Positions 36,163-46,500 of a stretch of DNA of 64,000 nucleotides are shown in pieces. Numbering within the stretch: the stretch's first letter is position 1; each line of letters starts with the position of its first letter. A program made the translations under genes and the position numbers. The stretch covers positions 630,357-694,356 of the forward strand of contig NZ_CP059564.1 of assembly GCF_014054525.1 (NCBI RefSeq). The letters run 5' to 3'. Source of the DNA: Alysiella filiformis (GTDB lineage Bacteria > Pseudomonadota > Gammaproteobacteria > Burkholderiales > Neisseriaceae). The notes under the pieces are model-generated. The model did no database searches and had not been told where the DNA came from. It saw nothing but the letters and a program-made list of their open reading frames with translations.

Positions 36163-36708
36163 ATGCCTTTGCGTCCTTACAAAGACAGTTTTCCACGCAT
36201 TGCCGACAATGCTTTTGTAGATGAAACCGCCGTGATTATTGGCGATGTGGAAATTGGCGAGCAATCGTCCATTTGGGTGTATGCGGTGCTGCGTGGCGAT
36301 GTGAATCGCATTCAAATTGGCAAACGCACCAGCATTCAAGACATGAGCATGATTCACGTTACCCACAAAAGTGCGAAAAAGCCAGAAGGTTCGCCCACCA
36401 TCATTGGCGATGACGTTACGGTGGGGCATCATGTGATGTTGCACGGTTGCACGATTGGCAATCGCGTGTTGGTGGGCATGGGCGCGACCATTTTGGACGA
36501 TGTGGTGGTGGAAGACGATGTGATTATTGGTGCAGGCAGCCTTGTGCCGCCACGCAAACGTTTGGAAAGCGGCTACATGTATATGGGTGCGCCTGTGCAA
36601 AAAGTGCGCCCCTTAACCGATGCGGAACGTGAACATTTGCTGTATTCATCGTCCAATTATGTGCGTTGGGGCGGCGAATATTTGGCGCAACAGCAAGAAG
36701 AGAAATGA
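36163..36708 (+). CDS. Gamma carbonic anhydrase-like hexapeptide protein
   Basis: A 181-residue left-handed beta-helix protein of the YrdA/PaaY/gamma-CA family. Hexapeptide repeats run from about residue 15 to 140 (IIGDVEIGEQSSIW to VIIGAGSLVPP). Putative metal histidines are in MIHVTH and TVGHHVMLHG, and the arginine of VLRGDVNRI is present. A good ribosome site (GAAAGGAAAG) precedes the ATG. Many relatives have no measured carbonic anhydrase activity, so the reaction is uncertain. It borders the CRISPR array; no link to CRISPR is implied. Confidence 0.88.
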   Translation: MPLRPYKDSFPRIADNAFVDETAVIIGDVEIGEQSSIWVYAVLRGDVNRIQIGKRTSIQDMSMIHVTHKSAKKPEGSPTIIGDDVTVGHHVMLHGCTIGNRVLVGMGATILDDVVVEDDVIIGAGSLVPPRKRLESGYMYMGAPVQKVRPLTDAEREHLLYSSSNYVRWGGEYLAQQQEEK

Positions 36709-36721
36709 TTTCAGGCAGCCT

Positions 36722-36790
36722 GAAACCTTTGTAAAACCCACTTGATAAACCGATGTAGAGGCGGCGGATTTCCCATCCGCCCCTTTTTCA
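36722..36790. repeat. Family A left end abutting the CRISPR array
   Basis: GAAACCTTTGTAAAACCCA begins the copy, followed by a TTTCCCATCCGCCCC arm. It ends just before the terminal degenerate CRISPR repeat, so the element's right half is missing or was replaced by the array. Confidence 0.55.
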
Positions 36791-36792
36791 TT

Positions 36793-39700
36793 TGTTTAAG
36801 CGACCTATGCGGTCGGGAACCCAGCAGAAAACATTACATTTGATGATTGTGATTTCTAAGCGACCTATGCGGTCGGGAACGGGTGGGCTATCAAGCAAAG
36901 CAACCAACCGAATTTCTAAGCGACCTATGCGGTCGGGAACAAATTGCAAGGCTACCTGAAACACAAATTTGAATTCTAAGCGACCTATGCGGTCGGGAAC
37001 GTGCAATTTCAGGCATTTTTCAAAGATGAACTTTTCTAAGCGACCTATGCGGTCGGGAACTGCAAGCATCCCTATCCAGACTGAGCCAGTATTTTTCTAA
37101 GCGACCTATGCGGTCGGGAACGGATAGGATAAGCAACTCATTTGCAATCGCATATTTCTAAGCGACCTATGCGGTCGGGAACAACAAATGCAACGGAAAC
37201 ATGAAAATGAAATATTTCTAAGCGACCTATGCGGTCGGGAACGCAACAGTTCAGCTTTATCGTGAATCCAATACTTTCTAAGCGACCTATGCGGTCGGGA
37301 ACGTTGCAAAGATTGTAACATATTGGGCTGAATATTTCTAAGCGACCTATGCGGTCGGGAACGCAAAATGGGAGCCGCGCTACACGATTACATCTTTCTA
37401 AGCGACCTATGCGGTCGGGAACTTAGCGGTCGTTTGTTGGATTATAATCCAGACTTTCTAAGCGACCTATGCGGTCGGGAACGGTGCAGCGCATTCGCCC
37501 GATTCGGTCAAATTTTTCTAAGCGACCTATGCGGTCGGGAACATCAATCACGGCACGTTAATCAACATCATGGTTTTCTAAGCGACCTATGCGGTCGGGA
37601 ACTGATTGCTTTCACGAAAAAGCACCAATCGGAATTTCTAAGCGACCTATGCGGTCGGGAACGACCATGCACAACGCCTTAAAAAAACAGGATTTTTCTA
37701 AGCGACCTATGCGGTCGGGAACATTATATCCCCATCATTAACAATGGTGGTCGGGCTTTCTAAGCGACCTATGCGGTCGGGAACGTATGGTTGGCTCGCA
37801 ATCCCCAACTTGGTAATTTCTAAGCGACCTATGCGGTCGGGAACAAACCGAATTGGCTCGCTCTGTTGCTTTAATTTTTCTAAGCGACCTATGCGGTCGG
37901 GAACGCCTTAAAAGTAAGTTTAAAATGGCGATATAGTTTCTAAGCGACCTATGCGGTCGGGAACGATTGCGTCCTGAACATCACAAGACCCAAGTTTTTC
38001 TAAGCGACCTATGCGGTCGGGAACGATAATGGGCAACTGGGCGGATTGAGTGGTAATTTCTAAGCGACCTATGCGGTCGGGAACTGGGTAGTTGGCTTGT
38101 TTATTATGACATTTTTTTTCTAAGCGACCTATGCGGTCGGGAACTGATTTCATCACGCACAGCTTGTAACATTTGTTTTCTAAGCGACCTATGCGGTCGG
38201 GAACCTGATTAGTAGCAATACAGATTATGAAACCATTTTCTAAGCGACCTATGCGGTCGGGAACAACAACAAATCATCACGCAAAGCATGGCTATCGTTT
38301 CTAAGCGACCTATGCGGTCGGGAACATCAAATATGAAGAGATGACTTACCTGTACAATTTCTAAGCGACCTATGCGGTCGGGAACTGTTCTAACAGAAGA
38401 AAATGGTGTGATGTTATTTTCTAAGCGACCTATGCGGTCGGGAACATCCAGCAGGGCGGTCAAATGCGTGATAGCTTTTTTCTAAGCGACCTATGCGGTC
38501 GGGAGCGCAAACAACTATGCCATTCGCTATGATGAAATTTTCTAAGCGACCTATGCGGTCGGGAACGTTCCGAGCGTGTACTGCTGAAAAACATAAACTT
38601 TCTAAGCGACCTATGCGGTCGGGAACATGTACTGCGGTTTCATTATGCCAAGTGGTACTTTCTAAGCGACCTATGCGGTCGGGAACCTCCATTTTAATCG
38701 TGCCAGCCGACCACTATGTTTCTAAGCGACCTATGCGGTCGGGAACTCAGCATGGGTGCAAGCAACAGCACAGACTGCTTTCTAAGCGACCTATGCGGTC
38801 GGGAACCAGCTTGGACTTGCGCCAATAATTCGCGTTCATTTCTAAGCGACCTATGCGGTCGGGAACGCAGTTCACGAAAGCATCAAAAAACAGGCGTTTT
38901 TCTAAGCGACCTATGCGGTCGGGAACCATTGTTGAATTTTGCTATTTCAATTTTTATATTTCTAAGCGACCTATGCGGTCGGGAACATTGAGTATGAGAA
39001 AGTAAGTTTTAGAGAGCTTTTCTAAGCGACCTATGCGGTCGGGAACATTGCCTTGTGGCATTTACTGTGTTTCCCTGTTTTCTAAGCGACCTATGCGGTC
39101 GGGAACATTGCCTTGTGGCATTTACTGTGTTTCCCTGTTTTCTAAGCGACCTATGCGGTCGGGAACAGCATGGTTACGAAAACCGTAAACTGGTTCAATT
39201 TCTAAGCGACCTATGCGGTCGGGAACTATGTTAAGCCAAATATTCCAGATGAGTTACTTTTCTAAGCGACCTATGCGGTCGGGAACTACTGGATGTGAGC
39301 ATTGATGCCGTAATCAAATTTCTAAGCGACCTATGCGGTCGGGAACATCATCGCGTTAAATTTGCGGATTTGTCCACATTTCTAAGCGACCTATGCGGTC
39401 GGGAACCGTCTTTGCTGGAAGTGGCTGGCGCATTTGGTTTTCTAAGCGACCTATGCGGTCGGGAACGCTGCGCCTGCTTCTTTTTGCATTGCGCCAAATT
39501 TCTAAGCGACCTATGCGGTCGGGAACATAGCCGACACAGTTACCGAACAGGACGGCACTTTCTAAGCGACCTATGCGGTCGGGAACGTAATCGCAGAAAT
39601 CCCTGAACTTCGGGGCTTTTTCTAAGCGACCTATGCGGTCGGGAACCGTGCACGCCTTATCGCCCAAACACAAAAATTTTTCTAAGCGACCTATGCGGTC

Positions 39701-40365
39701 GGGAACTATCCTGAATTGGACAAATATGCGCTGGCGGATTTCTAAGCGACCTATGCGGTCGGGAACAGGCTGCCTGAAAGGAAAAAAATCATGCAAGCAT
39801 TTCTAAGCGACCTATGCGGTCGGGAACATACCCCCCAAGCCCCACGTTTTGACCAAAAATTTCTAAGCGACCTATGCGGTCGGGAACACCCGTTTGGGCG
39901 CAACGTATTTGGACGGTTTTTTCTAAGCGACCTATGCGGTCGGGAACTGTCAATAACGATGTAACTGCCTTCTTCAATCTTTCTAAGCGACCTATGCGGT
40001 CGGGAACAAATGAATTGAATGAGAAAGTCAAATCATCATTTCTAAGCGACCTATGCGGTCGGGAACCGAATTTGGGCAAGTGCCTTTGAAAAACAAGATT
40101 TCTAAGCGACCTATGCGGTCGGGAACCTTTCGGTAATGGTAAATTATTGTCAGGCGACTTTCTAAGCGACCTATGCGGTCGGGAACTTTGATGGTTTTGG
40201 TGAGCATCGCTATGCTAATTTCTAAGCGACCTATGCGGTCGGGAACATTTTGATTGGGTTGCAGGCGCATACAACGCATTTCTAAGCGACCTATGCGGTC
40301 GGGAACTCATTCAGTCTTTGCGTTTGGGTGGGGCGAGTTTCTAAGCGACCTATGCGGTCGGGAAC
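36793..40365 (-). CRISPR. Type I-F-like CRISPR array, 60 repeats, 59 spacers
   Basis: A 28-bp repeat, on the minus strand GTTCCCGACCGCATAGG plus TCGCTTAGAAA, alternates with spacers of mostly 32 bp (a few 31, 33 or 34). The ends GTTC and CTTAGAAA and the internal dyad are those of type I-F repeats. I count 60 repeats at about 60-bp steps. The left-most (36793-36820) differs at two bases, as expected for the leader-distal end, so the leader is on the right and transcription runs leftwards. A mid-array repeat at 38479-38506 ends GGGAGC, and the one at 36973 starts ATTC. One spacer is duplicated (39047-39078 and 39107-39138). No cas genes flank it in this window. Confidence 0.97.
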
Positions 40366-40500
40366 TAGGGCATTATAAGCAGCAATGCCCCAGTTATCAA
40401 GCCTTGGCTTTACTTTGGGCTGGCAAAACCCATGTTTTTGCCATTGTTTTTAATATTTTGATTTTATTGGATTTTTAAAATTGCACTCAAACATTGGGTC
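40366..40500 (-). promoter_or_regulatory. Probable CRISPR leader
   Basis: An AT-rich stretch without a gene, next to the non-degenerate end of the array and upstream of the first repeat on the transcribed (minus) strand. The placement fits the leader; no promoter boxes could be assigned with confidence. Confidence 0.55.
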
Positions 40501-40569
40501 TCGCCATATCCCAAAATCACGTTTCAGGCTGCCTGAACCCATTTTTGGCTCAATTTCAAATCAATAAAA

Positions 40570-41688
40570 TCAATCCAAATTGCCCAAAATAATCCGCAAC
40601 ACACGGCGCAACGGCTCTGCCGCGCCCCACAGCAACTGGTCGCCCACCGTAAACGCGCTGATGAACTCATCGCCCATCGCCAATTTGCGAATGCGACCCA
40701 CTGGTGTGGTCAAAGTGCCCGTAACCGCAGCAGGGGTCAATTCGTGAATGCTGGCTTCTTTGGTGTTCGGCACGACTTTTGTCCACGCATTGGCGCTGGC
40801 GATGATTTGCTCAATCTCGCTAATGGGCAAATTTTGTTTCAATTTCAAGGTAATCGCTTGGCTGTGGCAACGCATTGCGCCCACACGCACGCACAAACCT
40901 TCCACAATCACGGGCTGTTGGCTGTTCAAAATTTTGTTGGTTTCCACGCCGCCTTTCCATTCTTCTTTGGATTGTCCGTTGCCCAAATCCACATCAATCC
41001 ATGGAATCAGGCTGCCTGCAAGCGGTACGCCAAAGTTTTCTTTCGGATAATTGTCAGAACGCAAGAAATCCGCCACTTTGCGGTCAATGTCCAAAATCGC
41101 GCTGGCGGGGTCGGACAATTCGCTGGCAACTTGGCTGTGGATTGCGCCCATGCCGCCAATCAATTCGCGCATGTTTTTCGCGCCTGCGCCTGATGCGGCT
41201 TGGTAAGTCATGCTGCTTGCCCATTCCACCAAACCATTTTGGAACAAACCGCCCAACGCCATCAACATCAACGATACAGTGCAGTTGCCACCAATGTAGT
41301 TTTTCACGCCATTTGCCAAGCCTGCGTCAATCACATTGCGGTTTACGGGGTCAAGCACGATAATCGCGTCTTCTTTCATGCGGAGTGTGGAGGCGGCATC
41401 AATCCAATAGCCGTTCCAGCCGCCATCGCGCAAGGGTTGGTAAACCTGTTTGGTGTAGTCGCCGCCTTGACAGCTGACGATGATGTCCATTTGTGCCAGT
41501 TCGTTAATGTTGTTCGCGTCCAGCAAGGTTTTGGCTGCCTGACCGAAATCGGGTGCCGCACCGCCTGCGTTAGACGTGGTAAAAAAATGCGCTTCGGGAA
41601 TGTGGGCGAAGTCGTTTTCTTCACGCATACGCTGCATCAGCACCGAACCAACCATGCCGCGCCAACCAATAAAACCAACTTTTTTCAT
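40570..41688 (-). CDS. asd: Aspartate-semialdehyde dehydrogenase
   Basis: Reduces aspartyl phosphate to the semialdehyde in the lysine, threonine, methionine and diaminopimelate pathway. The 372 residues match the proteobacterial Asd length. The NADP loop is [11 protein letters not shown], the catalytic cysteine is C136 in GGNCTVSL, and the substrate histidine lies in [17 protein letters not shown] precedes the ATG. Divergent from the RDD gene; its leader region holds uptake sequences and a palindrome. Confidence 0.97.
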   Translation of the reverse strand: MKKVGFIGWRGMVGSVLMQRMREENDFAHIPEAHFFTTSNAGGAAPDFGQAAKTLLDANNINELAQMDIIVSCQGGDYTKQVYQPLRDGGWNGYWIDAASTLRMKEDAIIVLDPVNRNVIDAGLANGVKNYIGGNCTVSLMLMALGGLFQNGLVEWASSMTYQAASGAGAKNMRELIGGMGAIHSQVASELSDPASAILDIDRKVADFLRSDNYPKENFGVPLAGSLIPWIDVDLGNGQSKEEWKGGVETNKILNSQQPVIVEGLCVRVGAMRCHSQAITLKLKQNLPISEIEQIIASANAWTKVVPNTKEASIHELTPAAVTGTLTTPVGRIRKLAMGDEFISAFTVGDQLLWGAAEPLRRVLRIILGNLD

Positions 41689-41829
41689 TTATTGAATCTC
41701 CAAGATTTAAGGGGAAAAGGCTTTTTCAGGCTGCCTGCCATTGTGCTGCGCCATTTTGACAAGCCGCCTGAAAAAGTAAGGGTGAGGTTTTAAACCTTTG
41801 TTTGTAAATTGTAAAGGTTTTTGGGTACA

Positions 41830-41851
41830 ATTTTACAAAATATTGTAAAAT
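41830..41851. promoter_or_regulatory. Palindrome between asd and the RDD gene
   Basis: ATTTTACAA (41830-41838) and TTGTAAAAT (41843-41851) are perfect inverse arms around four bases. It lies 40 bp before the RDD gene and 140 bp before asd. It could be an operator; the regulator is unknown. Confidence 0.4.
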
Positions 41852-41891
41852 CCATTTTCAGGCAGCCTGAAAACACCCAACGGAGACCACC

Positions 41892-42524
41892 ATGACCAAA
41901 CAAGCCACACAAAGAGAACAAGGTTCGCCATTCAGTTTTGGCGATGGACGCGGACGGCTGATGTGGCTGCTCGCCAGTCCTGTTGAGCGCATTGTGGCGG
42001 CGTGCATCAATGGCGTGTGCAGCGTGTTGGCATTGGCACCCTTGGGCTGGGTGATGTACGAACACATCTTCAAAAACATCAAAATCACCCCCACCGTATT
42101 GTTGAAACATTTGCGCGAAGACACCTTGCAAATCATAGAAACGTCCAACAAGGGCAAAGTGGGCGTGGCGGTGGTGGCAATTTACCTGCTGATTCAAATG
42201 CTGATGATGACCCAAGGCGGGCAATCCATAGGCAAAAAAATCGTGGGCATTAAAGTGATGACCGCCAAAGGCGAAGATACAGGCTTTTTTCACGCCATTT
42301 TGTTGCGTAAAGTGGTGTACAACCTGATTTGGATTACCCTAATCGGCTTAATTTTGAATTTACTGCATTTGCGCGACAATTTCACATCGTGGCATTTGAT
42401 TTGGCTGCCTTACTTGGCGTGTTTGACCATGCTGGGCAACGAAGAAGACAATTGCCGCACCTTGCAAGACAAACTGGCAGGCACCGTGGTGGTCAAAGCC
42501 AAGCCCATTGTTCGCCCACATTAG
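41892..42524 (+). CDS. RDD-family inner-membrane protein
   Basis: A 210-residue membrane protein of unknown function. It has hydrophobic segments at about 30-55, 95-112 and 140-165. The RDD features are the loop GQSIGKKIVGIKVM and a late RTLQDKLAGTVVV. A sequence GGAG lies before the ATG. It is convergent with eda. Some RDD proteins take part in osmolyte or ion transport; that cannot be transferred here. Confidence 0.8.
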   Translation: MTKQATQREQGSPFSFGDGRGRLMWLLASPVERIVAACINGVCSVLALAPLGWVMYEHIFKNIKITPTVLLKHLREDTLQIIETSNKGKVGVAVVAIYLLIQMLMMTQGGQSIGKKIVGIKVMTAKGEDTGFFHAILLRKVVYNLIWITLIGLILNLLHLRDNFTSWHLIWLPYLACLTMLGNEEDNCRTLQDKLAGTVVVKAKPIVRPH

Positions 42525-42530
42525 TTCCTA

Positions 42531-42570
42531 AAAAAACCCGTATTCACCATACCACATGAATACAGGTTTT
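42531..42570. terminator. Bidirectional terminator between the RDD gene and eda
   Basis: AAAAACCCGTATTCA (42531-42545) pairs with TGAATACAGGTTTT (42557-42570), with one bulge, between convergent genes. Its arms equal the ends of the family C element, so the terminator looks like a collapsed copy. Confidence 0.65.
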
Positions 42571-42584
42571 CAAATCATGCCCAA

Positions 42585-43208
42585 TTAAGCGCGTAAAGCC
42601 GCCGCCTCTTTTGCCAAACGCGTAATCGTGCCCCAATCCTGTTTGGCAACCGCGTCTTTTGGCGTGAGCCACGAACCGCCCACACACAACACATTGGGCA
42701 ATTTCAAATATTCAGGCGCAGAAACCAAATTGATGCCCCCCGTTGGGCAAAATTTCACTTGCGGAAAAGGGCCATACAAAGCCGACAACATCGCACGTCC
42801 ACCCACCACTTCCGCAGGGAATAATTTGCAAGTGTCAATGCCATGCTCCAAAGCCAACATCAATTCCCCAGCCGTGGCAATACCGGGGATTACCGCAATG
42901 GCACTTTTTTCCGCAGCCTTGGCAAAAGGCAAATTCAAACCAGGGCTAATGGCAAACACCGCGCCCGCATCTTCCACCGCTTTCAACTGTTCGGCATTGA
43001 TGACCGTACCCGCGCCCACAATCGCCCCTTTCACTTCTTTGGCAATCAATTCAATGGCTTTTAAGCCATGTTCCGTACGCAAAGTGATTTCCAGCGTGGG
43101 AATGCCCCCCGCCACCAAAGCATGAGCCAAATCCACCGCTGTGTGAATGTCGTCAATGGCAATAACAGGCACCACCGCACCAGCCGATAAAATGTCGCGT
43201 GCATTCAT
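42585..43208 (-). CDS. eda: KDPG/KHG aldolase
   Basis: Cleaves 2-keto-3-deoxy-6-phosphogluconate to pyruvate and glyceraldehyde-3-phosphate in the Entner-Doudoroff pathway. The 207-residue TIM-barrel protein has the Schiff-base lysine K128 in DTCKLFPAE, the acid E40 in LEITLRT, and the phosphate site CPTGGIN. The first residues MNARDILSAGAVVPVIAI also match. edd is not adjacent. A possible HexR box lies about 85 bp upstream, and hexR is in the same window. Confidence 0.95.
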   Translation of the reverse strand: MNARDILSAGAVVPVIAIDDIHTAVDLAHALVAGGIPTLEITLRTEHGLKAIELIAKEVKGAIVGAGTVINAEQLKAVEDAGAVFAISPGLNLPFAKAAEKSAIAVIPGIATAGELMLALEHGIDTCKLFPAEVVGGRAMLSALYGPFPQVKFCPTGGINLVSAPEYLKLPNVLCVGGSWLTPKDAVAKQDWGTITRLAKEAAALRA

Positions 43209-43290
43209 GATGATTTCTTTCGTTGAAGTAATAAAATATCAATATTAGCCTGAAACCCGCCTGCCTGAAAAGCCAAAAATGGGTATTTTT

Positions 43291-43305
43291 TGTAATTTTG
43301 TTACT
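43291..43305. promoter_or_regulatory. Possible HexR operator upstream of eda
   Basis: TGTAATTTTGTTACT resembles the HexR consensus that I recall, TGTAAT-N3-ATTACA, with the last bases imperfect. It sits upstream of eda on the side where control would act. A second half site (TTTTTACA) follows at once. Confidence 0.4.
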
Positions 43306-43318
43306 TTTTACAAAGGGG

Positions 43319-43445
43319 AACGTGGCGTTGCGCCGCCACACCCACGCTTTGGGGAGTGGCGCACCACGCAGACCGCCCCATTTAAATTGTTGGGCATGCT
43401 GAATCGCATTTCAGGAAGCCTGAAACCTTTGCAAAACCCATTTAT
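43319..43445. repeat. Family B repeat followed by a family A end
   Basis: GTGGCGTTGCGCCGCCACAC at 43322 onwards starts a copy of family B that ends near TTTAAATTGTTGGG, followed by an altered uptake sequence and a family A left end (AAACCTTTGCAAAACCCA, 43423-43440). Other B copies: about 34250-34335 (inverted), 52886-52985, 62771-62840. Confidence 0.65.
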
Positions 43446-43455
43446 TAGTGGATGT

Positions 43456-43496
43456 AACAAGCGTAGGTTGGCTTTCTGAGCTAACCTACGCTTGTT
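43456..43496. terminator. Hairpin after the RTX lipase gene (family D palindrome)
   Basis: AACAAGCGTAGGTT (43456-43469) and AACCTACGCTTGTT (43483-43496) make a perfect 14-bp stem, eight bases past the lipase stop. Related palindromes with GGTCGGCTC arms occur at 50397-50429, 54107-54139 and 54841-54872. The T-run is on the plus strand, so its efficiency for the lipase transcript is unclear. Confidence 0.55.
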
Positions 43497-43504
43497 TTTA
43501 CTGC

Positions 43505-46500
43505 TTAATATGGGTTGTAATTGAGCTGGTCAAATTGTTGCACAAGTCTATTGACTTGCTCGTAGCTCAAACTTTCACCGCCTTCAAATTGGAACACATC
43601 AATTTTGTTGCTGCTCGGTTCAGGCAGTATGGTGGGTTTCATGAAGTTGGCGATGTGTTTCGGATAGAAGAAATAATCTTCAATCGTAACGCGGTCATCG
43701 CTGATTTTGGAATCCATAATCAGGTTGCGACCGTCTTGCATGAACAGCACATCACTCAAACGCAATCCATTGATTTTAAGCGTATCATGTCCCAATGAGT
43801 CTTGAATGGTATCTTGACCATCGCCCAAATTGAAAATGTAGGTATCGTTGCCCATTCCGCCATTCAATTTGTCGTTGCCTTTGCCGCCAATCAAGACATC
43901 ATCGCCAAAACCACCATCTAACACATCATTCCCGTTGCCGCCTGACAAAGTATCATGACCAAAGCCACCTTTCAGGGTGTCATTACCATTGCCACCATAT
44001 AGGGTATCGTTGCCTGAACCACCATCAAGTACGTCATTCAGAGCGGTTCCTGTCAATGTATCATCGCCCCAACCACCTGCTTTGTTGATGCCGACTTGTG
44101 GAGTAGGTTTGGTTGGTGTGGGTGTCGTTTGACTTGAATTGGGGTTTATCTGCAAATTGAATGATGTGAATGCGGATTCATTGTGTGAATCGCTTGCAAT
44201 CAATTTCAGACCGATGTTGCCTGATTCAGTCGGTTTGACACTCAATGTTTGTGTGTTGGCATCAAAAGTAATCCAGTTCGGCAGAGCCGCACCATTTGCC
44301 ATTTCCACGCGGTAGCTCAATGTGTCGTCTTTGTCTTCATCTTTGAATAAATGTGAAGTGGGTAATTTGGCTTGCCAAATTTGCCCTTGATTCAAAATGA
44401 AGGGTTTCAGGCTGCCTGAAACGGTCGGAGCGCGATTGACATCATTCACATCAAGTTGCCAATTCAAGGTTGCCGAAAGTCCTTCTTCATCTGTTGCAGT
44501 CAAATTCAAGCGATATGTGCCAGCCGATTCAAAATCAGGATTCACAACCACACCGCCATTTTGTTCTTTCAACCAAGTGGGCAATGCCGAACCATCTGCC
44601 ATTGCCAAATTGAAATTCAATTTACTGAATGCCTTATCATCTTCAAACCAATCGGCATACGAGAACTGCATTTGGCTGTTCTCTTCAACCGTTGATGTGG
44701 TCAATGGGCTGGTTTTAAGCGTGGGTGCTTCATTTGGTTGCGGCTCTACTTGGAAAGACCAAATTTGATGATTGCTCAAACCTTCGTTGTCGGTTGCCGT
44801 GATTTTAAGGTTCAGCGTACCGACATCATCTTGGGTGGGTTTGCCACTTAATTGCATGGTTTGGGCATCAAAACGCAACCAAGTTGGCAAGGGCGAACCA
44901 TCGGCTAGGGTAACGGCATAACTCAAATTGCCCTGCTCTTCATCGTTAAACAAATCGCTTCCCAAATTTTGCTCAAATGCTTGATTTGCAATCGCATTTT
45001 GAGCATGGATTGGCTCAGCAATATTGGGGGCTTGATTAACAACAGGTGGCGTTGGGGTATTGTCTATTGGGTTATTGGTTGGTGTGTTGTTTGCTGGATT
45101 ATCCGATGGTTTGTCTGCTGGTGGGTTGTTTGTTGAATTGGCTAACTCAATACCGAGCGCACCATTTTCAAAATGTTCAACAATGGCAATTTCTTGACCT
45201 TTTTGATTGAAAATCTGTAAAGGGCTATCGCCGTTTTGTTTCAATTTGATATCTGTTCCATTTGCCGACCACATTTGTGTTTTGGTATCCAATTTCCACG
45301 ACAAATTGCCCAAAATAATGCCATCAACTTGAATTGCCCCTGTATTATCGGAGTCGTTGATGATGTTTTGTTGGGTTTCATGTGAGACAATGCGATAAAC
45401 ATCAAAGCCTTCGCCACCATATAAGTGATTTTTACCCGTTCCACCTGCTAATGTGTCATTACCTTTACCACCATATAAGGTATCGTTACCGTTTCCACCA
45501 TTCAAAATATCGTTTCCTGTTATGGATTTATCACGGTTATCATCGCCCCATAAAATATCATCGCCATCATCGCCAAACAGTTCATCGTCTCCTGTTTGAC
45601 CAATAATCAAATCGTCTCCTGAACCACCGTGTAAATAATCTTTTTGCCCATTTTCTGCGACTAGATGGGTGTTGCTACGAACCAGTTTGTGAACCAGTTC
45701 ATAATCTCCCACATCTTTGTTGATTTTGATTTCCCATTGGTACATTTCATCATTGGGCAAGCGTATTCTTTCCATATTACTGGTTGAGTCTACGCCACTC
45801 CCTGAAATTTCATGCAACACCCCCCTTTTTGAGCCTGCAATTTCGGTTATTGTTGGTGTTACCCCTGTCCCTATTGGCGGCACAAGCCCTGTTAAGGTTG
45901 GCGAAACCACGGGTACAGTATTTGGCATAAGAGTAACAACCGATGAAGATGAAATTGCACCTTGGTAATCCCATTTGGTTTCAAACAACACATCGCCATC
46001 GCCAAGAATGACATCGTTTCCTGCTCCACCGTAAATGGTGTCGATGCCTGAACCACCTTGCAAAAAGTCATGACCACGACTGCCATAAATATCATCGTTA
46101 CCCAAATGACCTACTGCCCAGTCACCTTTTTGATTACTGCTTGTTTTATCAAGGTATTCATCAATTTCTCCTGTGTGAATGATGTCTTTTCCACCCATAC
46201 CATCAATCAAATCATGACCTTCTCCGCCCACAATGACATCAGCCAAAACATCTTTTTCCTTGTTTCTGATACCGTAGTTTGCACCGTGTAAAAGGTCATT
46301 GTCTTTGCCACCCAAGAGAATATTGTTGCCTTTTCCGTTTCCGTAAAGGATGTCTTTCCCTTCCCCTGCATCAACCACTACGGAATTACCTGTAAATGGC
46401 ATAACCGTATCGCTGCGTTCATTACCCATAATGGCAACATTGACATGGCTATCGGCGCGAATTTGGAAGCTGTTAATGGTGTTCTCTTCCGAAGCGTAGG

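Noticed and set aside
36788-40279. Many open frames with VPDRIGRLE or FLSDLCGRE repeats
   Set aside because: These are translations of the CRISPR repeat with 60-bp period, not proteins.
36709-40569. cas genes next to the array
   Set aside because: Flanking genes are a gamma carbonic anhydrase-like protein and asd; no Cas1, Cas3 or Csy motifs were found on either strand in the window.
43459-43494. Strong intrinsic terminator for the RTX lipase
   Set aside because: The stem is clear, but the T-run is on the opposite strand and the palindrome belongs to a dispersed family, so only a moderate terminator call was kept.
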